NCBI GenBank assembly: GCA_020055645.1
Contig: JAECZT010000025.1
Location: forward strand, 1-64,000
From: Tomocerus qinae
Lineage: Eukaryota > Arthropoda > Collembola > Entomobryomorpha > Tomoceridae
Length of the DNA stretch: 64,000 nucleotides
Reading direction: 5' to 3'
The notes beneath the pieces are model-generated. The model made no database searches, was not told where the DNA came from, and saw nothing but the letters and a program-made list of their open reading frames with translations. The position numbers and the translations under genes are program-made. Shown piece by piece: positions 32,801 to 46,800 of this stretch; positions within the stretch are counted from its first letter, which is position 1; each line of letters starts with the position of its first letter.

Positions 32801-35800
32801 CGTACATGTATCAAATCATGAATTTCATTTCTTGAAAATTATTTTTTAAGCTTTTTGCCTCGTACAAGTATTAAATCATGAATTTCAACTCTTGAAAATT
32901 ATTTTTTAAGCTTTTTGGCTCGTACAAGTATTAAATCACGAATTTCAACTCTTGAAAATTATTTTTTAAGCTTTTTGCCTCGTACAAGTATTAAATCATG
33001 AATTTCATTTCTTGAAAATTATTTTTTAAGCTTTTTGGCTACTATAAGTTTCAAAAAAAATCAATTAAAACTGCTAAATGTTATTTTTAAGCTTTTTGGC
33101 TCGTACAAGTATCAAATCATGAGTTTCAACTCTTGAAAATTATTTTTTAAGCTTTTTGGCTCGTACAAGTATTAAATCATGAATTTCAACTCTTGAAAAT
33201 TATTTTTTAAGCTTATTGGCTCGTACAAACATAAAATCATGAATTTCAACTCTTGAAAATTATTTTTTAAGCTTTTTGCCTCGTACAAGTATTAAATCAT
33301 GAATTTCAAATTTTGAAAATTATTTTTTAAGCTTTTTGGCTCGTACAAGTATCAAATCATGAATTTCATTTCTTGAAAATTATTTTGTAAGCTTTTTGGC
33401 TCCCACAAGTTTCAAAAAGAATCAATTAAAACTGCTAAATGTTATTTTTAAACTTTTTGGCTCGTACAAGTATTAAATCATGAATTTCAACTCTTGAAAA
33501 TTATTTTTTAAGCTTTTTGGCTCGTTCAAGTTTGAAAAAAATCAATTAAAACTGCTAAATGTTATTTTTAAGCTTTCTAGCTCGTACAAGTATTAAATCA
33601 TGAATTTAAACTCTTGAAAATTATTTTTTAAGCTTTTTGGTTCCTACAAGTTTCAAAAAGAATCAATTAAAACTGCTAAATGTTATTTTTAAACTTTTTG
33701 GCTCGTACAAGTTTCAAAAATATCAATTAAAACTACTAAATGTTATTTTTAAATTTTTTGGCTCGTACAAGCATTAAATCTTAAATTTCAACTCTTGAAA
33801 AGCATTTTTTTAGCTTTTTGGCTCGTACAAGTAATAAATCATGAATTTCAACTCTTGAAAATTATTTTTTAAGCTTATTGGCTCGTACAAGTATTAAATC
33901 ATGAATTTCAACTCTTGAAAATTATTTTTTAAGCTTTTTGGCTCGTACAAGTTTCAAAAAAAATCAATTAAAACTGTTAAATGTTATTTTTAAGCTTTTT
34001 GGCTCGTACAAGTATTAAATCATGAATTTCAACTCTTGAAAATTATTTTTTAAGCTTTTTGCCTCGTACAAGTATTAAATCATGAATTTCAACTCTTGAA
34101 AATTATTTTTTTAAGCTTTTTGGCTCGTACAAGTATTAAATCACGAATTTCAACTCTTGAAAATTATTTTTTAAGCTTTTTGGCTCGTACAAGTATTAAA
34201 TCATGAATTCCAACTCTTGAAAATTATTTTTTAAGCTTTTTGGTTCCTACAAGTTTCAAAAAGAATCAATTAAAACTGCTAAATGTTATTTTTAAACTTT
34301 TTGGCTCGTACAAGTTTCAAAAATATCAATTAAAACTACTAAATGTTATTTTTAAATTTTTTGGCTCGTACAAGCATTAAATCTTAAATTTCAACTCTTG
34401 AAAAACATTTTTTAAGCTTTTTGGCTCGTACAAGTATTAAATCATGAATTTCAACTCTTGAAAATTATTTTTTAAGCTTTTTGGCTACTATAAGTTTCAA
34501 AAAATATCAGTTAAAACTGCTAAATGTTATTTTTAAGCTTTTTGGCTCGTACAAGTATTAAATCATGAATTTCAACTCTTGAAAATTATTTTTTAAGCTT
34601 TTTGGCTCGTACAAGCATTAAATAATGAATTTCAACTCTTGAAAATTATTTTTTAAGCTTTTTGCCTAGTACAAGTACTAAATCATGAATTTCAACTTTT
34701 GAAAATTATTTTTAAGCTTTTTGGCTCGTACAAGTATCAAATCATGAATTTCATTCCTTGAAAATTATTTTTTACACTTTTTTACTCGTACAAGTATTAA
34801 ATCATGAATTTCAACTCTTGAAAATTATTTTTTAAGCTTTTTTACTCGTACAAGTATTAAATCTTGAATTTCAACTATTGAAAAATATTTTTTAAACTTT
34901 TTGGCTCCTACAAGTATTAAATCATGAATTTCAACTCTTCAAAATTATTTTTTAAGGTTTTTGGCTCGTACAAGTATTAAATCATGAATTTCAATTCTTT
35001 AAAATTTTTTTTAAGCTTATTGGCTCGTAAAAGTATTAAATCATGAATTTCAACTCTTGAAAATTATTTTTTCAGCTTTTTGGCTCCCACAAGTATTAAA
35101 TCATGAATTTCTACTCTTCAAAATTATTTTTTAAGTTTATTGGCTCGTACAAGTATTAAATCATGAATTTCAACTCTTGAAAATTATTTTTTAAGCTTAT
35201 TGGCTCGTACAAACATTAAATCATGAATTTCAACTCTTGAAAATTATTTTTTAAGCTTTTTGGCTCGTACAAGTATCAAATCATGAATTTCATTTCTTGA
35301 AAATTATTTTGTAAGCTTTTTGGCTCCCACAAGTTTCAAAAAGAATCAATTAAAACTGCTAAATGTTATTTTTAAACTTTTTGGCTCGTACAAGTATTAA
35401 ATCATGAATTTCAACTCTTGAAAATTATTTTTTAAGCTTTTTGGCTCGTTCAAGTTTCAAAAAAATCAATTAAAACTGCTAAATGTTATTTTTAAGCTTT
35501 TTAGCTCGTACAAGTATTAAATCATGAATTTCAACTCTTGAAAATTATTTTTTAAGCTTTTTGGTTCCTACAAGTTTCAAAAAGAATCAATTAAAACTGC
35601 TAAATGTTATTTTTAAACTTTTTGGCTCGTACAAGTTTCAAAAAAATCAATTAAAACTACTAAATAATATTTTTAAATTTTTTGCCTCGTACAAGCATTA
35701 AATCTTAAATTTCAACTCTTGAAAAGCATTTTTTTAGCTTTTTGGCTCGTACAAGTATTAAATCATGAATTTCAACTCTTGAAAATTATTTTTTAAGCTT

Positions 35801-36185
35801 TTTGGCTCGTACAAGCATTAAATAATGAATTTCAACTCTTGAAAATTATTTTTTAAGCTTTTTGCCTAGTACAAGTACTAAATCATGAATTTCAACTTTT
35901 GAAAATTATTTTTAAGCTTTTTGGCTCGTACAAGTATCAAATCATGAATTTCATTCCTTGAAAATTATTTTTTAAGCTTTTTTACTCGTACAAGTATTAA
36001 ATCATGAATTTCAACTCTTGAAAATTATTTTTTAAGCTTTTTGGCTCCTACAGGTTTCAAAAAAAATCAATTAAAACTGCTAAATGTTATTTTTAAACTT
36101 TTTGGCTATTACAAGTTTCAAAAAAATCAATTAAAACTGGTAAATGTTATTTTTAAATTTTTTGGCTCGTACAAGCATTAAATCT
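29870..36185 (+). repeat. Higher-order repeat, 3,607 bp (60 monomers), two copies
   Basis: Copy one about 29870-32578 and copy two about 33477-36185 match at an offset of 3,607 bp, shown by caagtttgaaaaaaatc (29910, 33517) and ttttttacacttttttactcg (about 31163, 34770). The copies diverge after 32578/36185. A relative of its start also occurs near 23.70 kb. Confidence 0.85.
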
Positions 36186-39100
36186 TGAATTTCAACTATT
36201 GAAAAATATTTTTTAAACTTTTTGGCTCCTACAAGTATTAAATCATGAATTTCAACTCTTCAAAATTATTTTTTAAGGTTTTTGGCTCGTACAAGTATTA
36301 AATCATGAATTTCAATTCTTTAAAATTTTTTTTAAGCTTATTGGCTCGTAAAAGTATTAAATCATGAATTTCAACTCTTGAAAATTATTTTTTCAGCTTT
36401 TTGGCTCCTACAAGTATTAAATCATGAATTTCAACTCTTCAAAATTATTTTTTAAGCTTATTGGCTCGTACAAGTATTAAATCATGAATGTCAACTCTTG
36501 AAAATTATTTTTTCAGCTTTTGGGCTCCTACAAGTATTAAATCATGAATTTCAACTCTCAAAATTATTTTTTAAGCTTTTGGCTAGTACAAGTTTCAAAA
36601 AAAATCAATTAAAACTGCTAAATGTTATTTTTAAGCTTTTTGGCTCGTACAAGTATTAAATCATGAATTTCAACTCTTGAAAATTATTTTTTAAGCTTTT
36701 TGCCTCGTACAAGTTTCAAAAAAAATCATTTAAAACTGCTAAATGTTATTTTTAAGCTTTTTGGCTCGTACAAGTATTAAATCATGAATTTCAACTCTTG
36801 AAAATTATTTTTTAAGCTTTTTGGCTCGTACAAATTTCAAAAAAATCAATTAAAACTGCTAAATGTTATTTTTAAGCTTTTTAGCTCGTACAAGTATTAA
36901 ATCATGAATTTAAACTCTTGAAAATTATTTTTTAAGCTTTTTGGTTCCTACAAGTTTCAAAAAGAATCAATTAAAACTGCTAAATGTTATTTTTAAACTT
37001 TTTGGCTCGTACAAGTTTCAAAAAAATCAATTAAAACTACTAAATGTTATTTTTAAATTTTTTGGCTCGTACAAGCATTAAATCTTAAATTTCAACTCTT
37101 GAAAAGCATTTTTTTAGCTTTTTGGCTCGTACAAGTAATAAATCATGAATTTCAACTCTTGAAAATTATTTTTTAAGCTTTTGGCTAGTACAAGTTTCAA
37201 AAAATATCAATTAAAACTGCTAAATGTTATTTTTAAGCTTTTTGGCTCGTACAAGTATTAAATCATGAATTGCAACTCTTGAAAATCATTTTTTAAGCTT
37301 TTTGGCTCGTACAAGTTTCAAAAAAAATCAATTAAAACTGTTAAATGTTATTTTTAAGCTTTTTGGCTCGTACAAGTATTAAATCTTAAATTTCAACTCT
37401 TGAAAAATATTTTTTAAGCTTTTTGGCTCGTACAAGTATTAAATCACGAATTTCAACTCTTGAAAATTATTTTTTAAGCTTTTTGGCTCGTACAAGTTTC
37501 AAAAAAATCAATTAAAACTGCTAAATGTTATTTTTAAGCTTTTTAACTCGTACAAGTATTAAATCATGAATTTCAACTCTTGAAAATTATTTTTTAAGCT
37601 TTTTGGCTCCTACAGGTTTCAAAAAAATCAATTAAAAACTGCTAAATGTTATTTTTAAACTTTTTGGCTATTACAAGTTTCAAAAAAATCAATTAAAACT
37701 GGTAAATGTTATTTTTAAGCTTTTTAACTCGTACAAGTATTAAATCATGAATTTCAACTCTTGAAAATTATTTTTTAAGCTTTTTGGCTCCTACAGGTTT
37801 CAAAAAAATCAATTAAAACTGCTAAATGTTATTTTTAAACTTTTTGGCTATTACAAGTTTCAAAAAAATCAATTAAAACTGGTAAATGTTATTTTTAAAT
37901 TTTTTGGCTCGTACAAGCATTAAATCTTGAATTTCAACTATTAAAAAATATTTTTTAAGCTTATTGGCTCGTACAAGTATTAAATCATGAATTTCAATTC
38001 TTTAAAATTCTTTTTTAAGCTTATTGGCCCGTACAAGTATTAAATCATGAATTTCAACTCTTGAAAATCATTTTTTCAGCTTTTTGGCTCCTACAAGTAT
38101 TAAATCATGAATTTCAACTCTTCAAAATTATTTTTTAAGCTTATTGGCTCGTACAAGTGTTAAATCATGAATTTCAACTCTTGAAAATTATTTTTTCAGC
38201 TTTTTGGCTCCTACAAGTATTAAATCATGAATTTCAACTCTTCAAAATTATTTTTTAAGCTTTTTGGCTAGTACAAGTTTCAAAAAAATCAATTAAAACT
38301 GCTAAATGTTATTTTTAAGCTTTTTGGCTCGTACAAGTATTAAATCATGAATTTCAACTCTTGAAAAATATTTTTTAAGCTTTTTGCCTCGTACAAGTAT
38401 TAAATCATGAATTTCAACTCTTGAAAATTATTTTTTAAGCTTTTTGGCTCGTACAAGTATTAAATCATGAATTTCAACTCTTGAAAATTATTTTTTAAGC
38501 TTTTTGGCTCGTACAAGTATTAAATCATGAATTTCAACTCTTGAAAATTATTTTTTAAGCTTTTTGGCTCGTACAAGTATTAAATCATGAATTCCAAATC
38601 TTGAAAATTATTTTTTAAGCTTTTTGGCTCGTACAAGTTTCAAAAAAATCAATTAAAACTGCTAAATGTTATTTTTAAGCTTTATAGCTCGTACAAGTAT
38701 TAAATCATGAATTTCAACTCTTGAAAATTGTTTTTTAAGCTTTTTGGTTCCTACAAGTTTCAAAAAGAATCATTTAAAAAAACTGCTAAATGTTATTTTT
38801 AAACTTTTTGGCACTTACAAGTTTCAAAAAAATCAATTAAAACTGCTAAATGTTATTTTTAAGCTTTTTAACTCGTACAAGTATTAAATCATGAATTTCA
38901 ACTCTTGAAAATTATTTTTTAAGCTTTTTGGCTCCTACAGGTTTCAAAAAAATCAATTAAAAACTGCTAAATGTTATTTTTAAACTTTTTGGCTATTACA
39001 AGTTTCAAAAAAATCAATTAAAACTGGTAAATGTTATTTTTAAGCTTTTTAACTCGTACAAGTATTAAATCATGAATTTCAACTCTTGAAAATTATTTTT

Positions 39101-42100
39101 TAAGCTTTTTGGCTCCTACAGGTTTCAAAAAAATCAATTAAAACTGCTAAATGTTATTTTTAAACTTTTTGGCTATTACAAGTTTCAAAAAAATCAATTA
39201 AAACTGGTAAATGTTATTTTTAAATTTTTTGGCTCGTACAAGCATTAAATCTTGAATTTCAACTATTAAAAAATATTTTTTAAGCTTATTGGCTCGTACA
39301 AGTATTAAATCATGAATTTCAATTCTTTAAAATTCTTTTTTAAGCTTATTGGCCCGTACAAGTATTAAATCATGAATTTCAACTCTTGAAAATTATTTTT
39401 TCAGCTTTTTGGCTCCTACAAGTATTAAATCATGAATTTCAACTCTTCAAAATTATTTTTTAAGCTTATTGGCTCGTACAAGTGTTAAATCATGAATTTC
39501 AACTCTTGAAAATTATTTTTTCAGCTTTTTGGCTCCTACAAGTATTAAATCATGAATTTCAACTCTTCAAAATTATTTTTTAAGCTTTTTGGCTAGTACA
39601 AGTTTCAAAAAAATCAATTAAAACTGCTAAATGTTATTTTTAAGCTTTTTGGCTCGTACAAGTATTAAATCATGAATTTCAACTCTTGAAAAATATTTTT
39701 TAAGCTTTTTGCCTCGTACAAGTATTAAATCATGAATTTCAACTCTTGAAAATTATTTTTTTAAGCTTTTTGGCTCGTACAAGTATTAAATCATGAATTT
39801 CAACTCTTGAAAATTATTTTTTAAGCTTTTTGGCTCGTACAAGTATTAAATCATGAATTCCAAATCTTGAAAATTATTTTTTAAGCTTTTTGGCTCGTAC
39901 AAGCTTCAAAAAAATCAATTAAAACTGCTAAATGTTATTTTTAAGCTTTATAGCTCGTACAAGTATTAAATCATGAATTTAAACTCTTGAAAATTGTTTT
40001 TTAAGCTTTTTGGTTCCTACAAGTTTCAAAAAGAATCATTTAAAAAAACTGCTAAATGTTATTTTTAAACTTTTTGGCTCTTACAAGTTTCAAAAAAATC
40101 AATTAAAACTACTAAATGTTATTTTTAAATTTTTTGGCTCTTACAAGCATTAAATCTTAAATTTCAACTCTTGAAAAATATTTTTTAAGCTTTTTGGCTC
40201 GTACAAGTATTAAATCACGAATTTCAACTCTTGAAAATTATTTTTTAAGCTTTTTGGCTCGTACAAGTTTCAAAAAAATCAATTAAAACTGCTAAATGTT
40301 ATTTTTAAGCTTTTTAACTCGTACAAGTATTAAATCATGAATTTCAACTCTTGAAAATTATTTTTTAAGCTTTTTGGCTCCTACAGGTTTCAAAAAAATC
40401 AATTAAAAACTGCTAAATGTTATTTTTAAACTTTTTGGCTATTACAAGTTTCAAAAAAATCAATTAAAACTGCTAAATGTTATTTTTAAGCTTTTTAGCT
40501 CGTACAAGTATTAAATCATGAATTTCAACTCTTGAAAATTATTTTTTAAGCTTTTTGGCTCCTACAGGTTTCAAAAAAAATCAATTAAAACTGGTAAATG
40601 TTATTTTTAAACTTTTTGGCTATTACAAGTTTCAAAAAAAACAATTAAAACTGGTAAATGTTATTTTTAAATTTTTTGGCTCGTACAAGCATTAAATCTT
40701 GAATTTCAACTATTAAAAAATATGTTTTAAACTTTTTGGCTCGTACAAGTATTAAATCATGAATTTCAATTCTTTAAAATTCTTTTTTAAGCTTATTGGC
40801 CCGTACAAGTATTAAATCATGAATTTCAACTCTTGAAAATTATTTTTTCAGGTTTTTGGCTCCTACAAGTATTAAATCATGAATTTCAACTCTTCAAAAT
40901 TATTTTTTAAGCTTTTTGGCTAGTATAGTTTCAAAAAAAATCAATTAAAACTGCTAAATGTTATTTTTAAGCTTTTTGGCTCGTACAAGTATTAAATCAT
41001 GAATTTCAACTCTTGAAAATTATTTTTTAAGCTTTTTGCCTCGTACAAGTATTAAATCATGAATTTCAACTCTTCAAAATTATTTTTTAAGCTTTTTGGC
41101 TAGTACAAGTTTCAAAAAAATCAATAAAAACTGCTAAATGTTATTTTTAAGCTTTTTGGCTCGTACAAGTATTAAATCATGAATTTCAACTCTTGAAAAT
41201 TATTTTTTAAGCTTTTTGCCTCGTACAAGTATTAAATCATGAATTTCAACTCTTGAAAATTATTTTTTTAAGCTTTTTGGCTCGTACAAGTATTAAATCA
41301 TGAATTTCAACTCTTGAAAATTATTTTTTAAGCTTTTTGGCTCGTACAAGTATTAAATCATGAATTCCAAATCTTGAAAATTATTTTTTAAGCTTTTTGC
41401 CTCGTACAAGTATTAAATCATGAATTTCAAATCTTGAAAATTATTTTTTAAGCTTTTTGCCTCGTACAAGTTTCAAAAAAATCATTTAAAACTGCTAAAT
41501 GTTATTTTTAAGCTTTTTGGCTCGTACAAGTATTAAATCATTAATTTCAAATCTTGAAAATTATTTTTTAAGCATTTTGGCTAGTACAAGTTTCAAAAAA
41601 ATCAATTAAAACTGCTAAATGTTATTTTTAAGCTTTTTAGCTCGTACAAGTATTAAATCATGAATTTCAACTCTTGAAAATTATTTTTTAAGCTTTTTGG
41701 CTCCTACAGGTTTCAAAAAAAATCAATTAAAACTGCTAAATGTTATTTTTAAACTTTTTGGCTATTACAAGTTTCAAAAAAAACAATTAAAACTGGTAAA
41801 TGTTATTTTTAAATTTTTTGGCTCGTACAAGCATTAAATCTTGAATTTCAACTATTGAAAAATATTTTTTAAACTTTTTGGCTCCTACAAGTATTAAATC
41901 ATGAATTTCAACTCTTCAAAATTATTTTTTAAGCTTATTGGCTCGTACAAGTATTAAATCATGAATTTCAATTCTTTAAAATTCTTTTTTAAGCTTATTG
42001 GCCCGTACAAGTATTAAATCATGAATTTCAACTCTTGAAAATTATTTTTTCAGCTTTTTGGCTCCTACAAGTATTAAATCATGAATTTCAACTCTTCAAA

Positions 42101-43836
42101 ATTATTTTTTAAGCTTATTGGCTCGTACAAGTATTAAATCATGAATTTCAACTCTTGAAAATTATTTTTTCAGCTTTTTGGCTCCTACAAGTATTAAATC
42201 ATGAATTTCAACTCTTCAAAATTATTTTTTAAGCTTTTTGGCTAGTACAAGTTTCAAAAAAATCAATTAAAACTGGTAAATGTTATTTTTAAATTTTTTG
42301 GCTCGTACAAGCATTAAATCTTGAATTTCAACTATTGAAATATATTTTTTAAACTTTTTGGCTCCTACAAGTATTAAATCATGAATTTCAACTCTTCAAA
42401 ATTATTTTTTAAGCTTATTGGCTCGTACAAGTATTAAATCATGAATTTCAATTCTTTAAAATTCTTTTTTAAGCTTATTGGCCCGTACAAGTATTAAATC
42501 ATGAATTTCAACTCTTGAAAATTATTTTTTCAGCTTTTTGGCTCCTACAAGTATTAAATCATGAATTTCAACTCTTCAAAATTATTTTTTAAGCTTATTG
42601 GCTCGTACAAGTATTAAATCATGAATTTCAACTCTTGAAAATTATTTTTTCAACTTTTTGGCTCCTACAAGTATTAAATCATGAATTTCAACTCTTCAAA
42701 ATTATTTTTTAAGCTTTTTGGCTAGTACAAGTTTCAAAAAAAATCAATTAAAACTGCTAAATGTTATTTTTAAGCTTTTTGGCTCGTACAAGTATTAAAT
42801 CATGAATTTCAACTCTTGAAAATTATTTTTTAAGCTTTTTGCCTCGTACAAGTATTAAATCATGAATTTCAACTCTTCAAAATTATTTTTTAAGCTTTTT
42901 GGCTAGTACAAGTTTCAAAAAAATCAATTAAAACTGCTAAATGTTATTTTTAAGCTTTTTGGCTCGTACAAGTATTAAATCATGAATTTCAACTCTTGAA
43001 AATTATTTTTTAAGCTTTTTGCCTCGTACAAGTATTAAATCATGAATTTCAACTCTTGAAAATTATTTTTTTAAGCTTTTTGGCTCGTACAAGTATTAAA
43101 TCATGAATTTCAACTCTTGAAAATTATTTTTTAAGCTTTTTGGCTCGTACAAGTATTAAATCATGAATTCCAAATCTTGAAAATTATTTTTTAAGCTTTT
43201 TGCCTCGTACAAGTATTAAATCATGAATTTCAAATCTTGAAAATTATTTTTTAAGCTTTTTGCCTCGTACAAGTTTCAAAAAAATCATTTAAAACTGCTA
43301 AATGTTATTTTTAAGCTTTTTGGCTCGTACAAGTATTAAATCATTAATTTCAACTCTTGAAAATTATTTTTTAAGCTTTTTGGCTCGTACAAGTTTCAAA
43401 AAAATCAATTAAAACTGCTAAATGTTATTTTTAAGCTTTTTAGCTCGTACAAGTATTAAATCATGAATTTCAACTCTTGAAAATTATTTTTTAAGCTTTT
43501 TGGTTCCTACAAGTTTCAAAAAGAATCATTTAAAAAAACTGCTAAATGTTATTTTTAAACTTTTTGGCTCGAACAAGTTTCAAAAAAATCAATTAAAACT
43601 ACTAAATGTTATTTTTAAATTTTTTGGCTATTACAAGTTTCAAAAAAATCAATTAAAACTGGTAAATGTTATTTTTAAATTTTTTGGCTCGTACAAGCAT
43701 TAAATCTTGAATTTCAACTATTGAAAAATATTTTTTAAACTTTTTGGCTCCTACAAGTATTAAATCATGAATTTCAACTCTTCAAAATTATTTTTTAAGC
43801 TTATTGGCTCGTACAAGTATTAAATCATGAATTTCA

Positions 43837-46800
43837 ATTCTTTAAAATTCTTTTTTAAGCTTATTGGCCCGTACAAGTATTAAATCATGAATTTCAACTC
43901 TTGAAAATTATTTTTTCAGGTTTTTGGCTCCTACAAGTATTAAATCATGAATTTCAACTCTTCAAAATTATTTTTTAAGCTTTATGGCTAGTACAAGTTT
44001 CAAAAAAAATCAATTAAAACTGCTAAATGTTATTTTTAAGCTTTTTGGCTCGTACAAGTATTAAATCATGAATTTCAACTCTTGAAAATTATTTTTTAAG
44101 CTTTTTGCCTCGTACAAGTATTAAATCATGAATTTCAACTCTTGAAAATTATTTTTTTAAGCTTTTTGGCTCGTACAAGTAATAAATCATGAATTTCAAC
44201 TCTTGAAAATTATTTTTTAAGCTTTTTGTCTCGTACAAGTATTAAATCATGAATTTCAACTCTTGAAAATTATTTTTTAAGCTTTTTGTCTCGTACAAGT
44301 TTCAAAAAAATCATTTAAAACTGCTAAATGTTATTTTTAAACTTTTTGGCTCGTACAAGTATTAAATCATTAATTTCAACTCTTGAAAATTATTTTTTAA
44401 GCTTTTTGGGTCGTACAAGTTTCAAAAAAACAATTAAAACTGCTAAATGTTATTTTTAAGCTTTTTAGCTCGTACAAGTATTAAATCATGAATTTCAACT
44501 CTTGAAAATTATTTTTTAAGCTTTTTGGTTCCTACAAGTTTCAAAAAGAATCATTTAAAAAAACTGCTAAATGTTATTTTTAAACTTTTTGGCTCTTACA
44601 AGTTTCAAAATAAATCAATTAAAACTACTAAATGTTATTTTTAAATTTTTTGGCTCGTAAAAGCATTAAATCTTAAATTTCAACTCTTGAAAAATATTTT
44701 TTAAGCTTTTTGGCTCGTACAAGTATTAAATCACGAATTTCAACTCTTGAAAATTATTTTTTAACCTTTTTGGCTCGTACAAGTATTAAATCATGAATTT
44801 CAACTCTTGAAAATTATTTTTTAAGCTTTTTGGCTCGTACAAGTTTCAAAAAAATCAATTAAAACTGCTAAATGTTATTTTTAAGCTTTTTAACTCGTAC
44901 AAGTATTAAATCTTGAATTTCAACTATTGAAAAATATTTTTTAAGCTAATTGGCTCGTACAAGTATTAAATCATGAATTTCAATTCTTTAAAATTCTTTT
45001 TTAAGCTTATTGGCCCGTACAAGTATTAAATCATGAATTTCAACTTTTGAAAATTATTTTTTCAGCTTTTTGGCTCCTACAAGTATTAAATCATGAATTT
45101 CAACTCTTCAAAATTATTTTTTAAGCTTATTGGCTCGTACAAGTGTTGAATCATGAATTTCAACTCTTGAAAATTATTTTTTCAGCTTTTTGGCTCCTAC
45201 AAGTATTAAATCATGAATTTCAACTCTTAAAAATTATTTTTTAAACTTTTTGGCTAGTACAAGTTTCATAAAAATCAATTAAAACTGCTAAATGTTATTT
45301 TTAAGCTTTTTGGCTCGTACAAGTATTAAATCATGAATTTCAACTCTTGAAAATTATTTTTTAAGCTTTTTGCCTCGTACAAGTATTAAATCATGAATTT
45401 CAACTCTTGAAAATTCATTTTTAAGCTTTTTGGCTCGTACAAGTATTAAATCATGAATTTCAACTCTTGAAAATTATTTTTTAAGCTTTTTGGCTCGTAC
45501 AAGTATTAAATCATGAATTCCAAATCTTGAAAATTATTTTTTAAGCTTTTTGCCTAGTACAAGTATTAAATCATGAATTTCAACTCTTGAAAATTATTTT
45601 TTAAGCTTTTTGCCTCGTACAAGTTTCAAAAAAATCATTTAAAACTGCTAAATGTTAATTTTAAGCTTTTTGGCTCGTACAAGTATTAAATCATTAATTT
45701 CAACTCTTGAAAATTATTTTTTAAGCTTTTTGGCTCGTACAAGTTTCAAAAAAATCAATTAAAACTGCTAAATGTTATTTTTAAGCTTTTTAACTCGTAC
45801 AAGTATTAAATCATGAATTTCAACTCTTGAAAATTATTTTTTAAGCTTTTTGGCTCCTACAGGTTTCAAAAAAATCAATTAAAACTGCTAAATGTTATTT
45901 TTAAACTTTTTGGCTATTACAAGTTTCAAAAAAATCAATTAAAACTGGTAAATGTTATTTTTAAATTTTTTGGCTCGTACAAGCATTAAATCTTGAATTT
46001 CAACTATTGAAAAATATTTTTTAAGCTTATTGGCTCGTACAAGTATTAAATCATGAATTTCAATTCTTTAAAATTCTCTTTTAAGCTTATTGGCCCGTAC
46101 AAGTATTAAATCATGAATTTCAACTTTTGAAAATTATTTTTTCAGCTTTTTGGCTCCTACAAGTATTAAATCATGAATTTCAACTCTTCAAAATTATTTT
46201 TTAAGCTTATTGGCTCGTACAAGTGTTGAATCATGAATTTCAACTCTTGAAAATTATTTTTTCAGCTTTTTGGCTCCTACAAGTATTAAATCATGAATTT
46301 CAACTCTTAAAAATTATTTTTTAAACTTTTTGGCTAGTACAAGTTTCATAAAAATCAATTAAAACTGCTAAATGTTATTTTTAAGCTTTTTGGCTCGTAC
46401 AAGTATTAAATCATGAATTTCAACTCTTGAAAATTATTTTTTAAGCTTTTTGCCTCGTACAAGTATTAAATCATGAATTTCAACTCTTGAAAATTATTTT
46501 TTTAAGCTTTTTGGCTCGTACAAGTATTAAATCATGAATTTCAACTCTTGAAAATTATTTTTTAAGCTTTTTGGCTCGTACAAGTATTAAATCATGAATT
46601 CCAAATCTTGAAAATTATTTTTTAAGCTTTTTGCCTCGTACAAGTATTAAATCATGAATTTCAACTCTTGAAAATTATTTTTTAAGCTTTTTGCCTCGTA
46701 CAAGTTTCAAAAAAATCATTTAAAACTGCTAAATGTTAATTTTAAGCTTTTTGGCTCGTACAAGTATTAAATCATTAATTTCAACTCTTGAAAATTATTT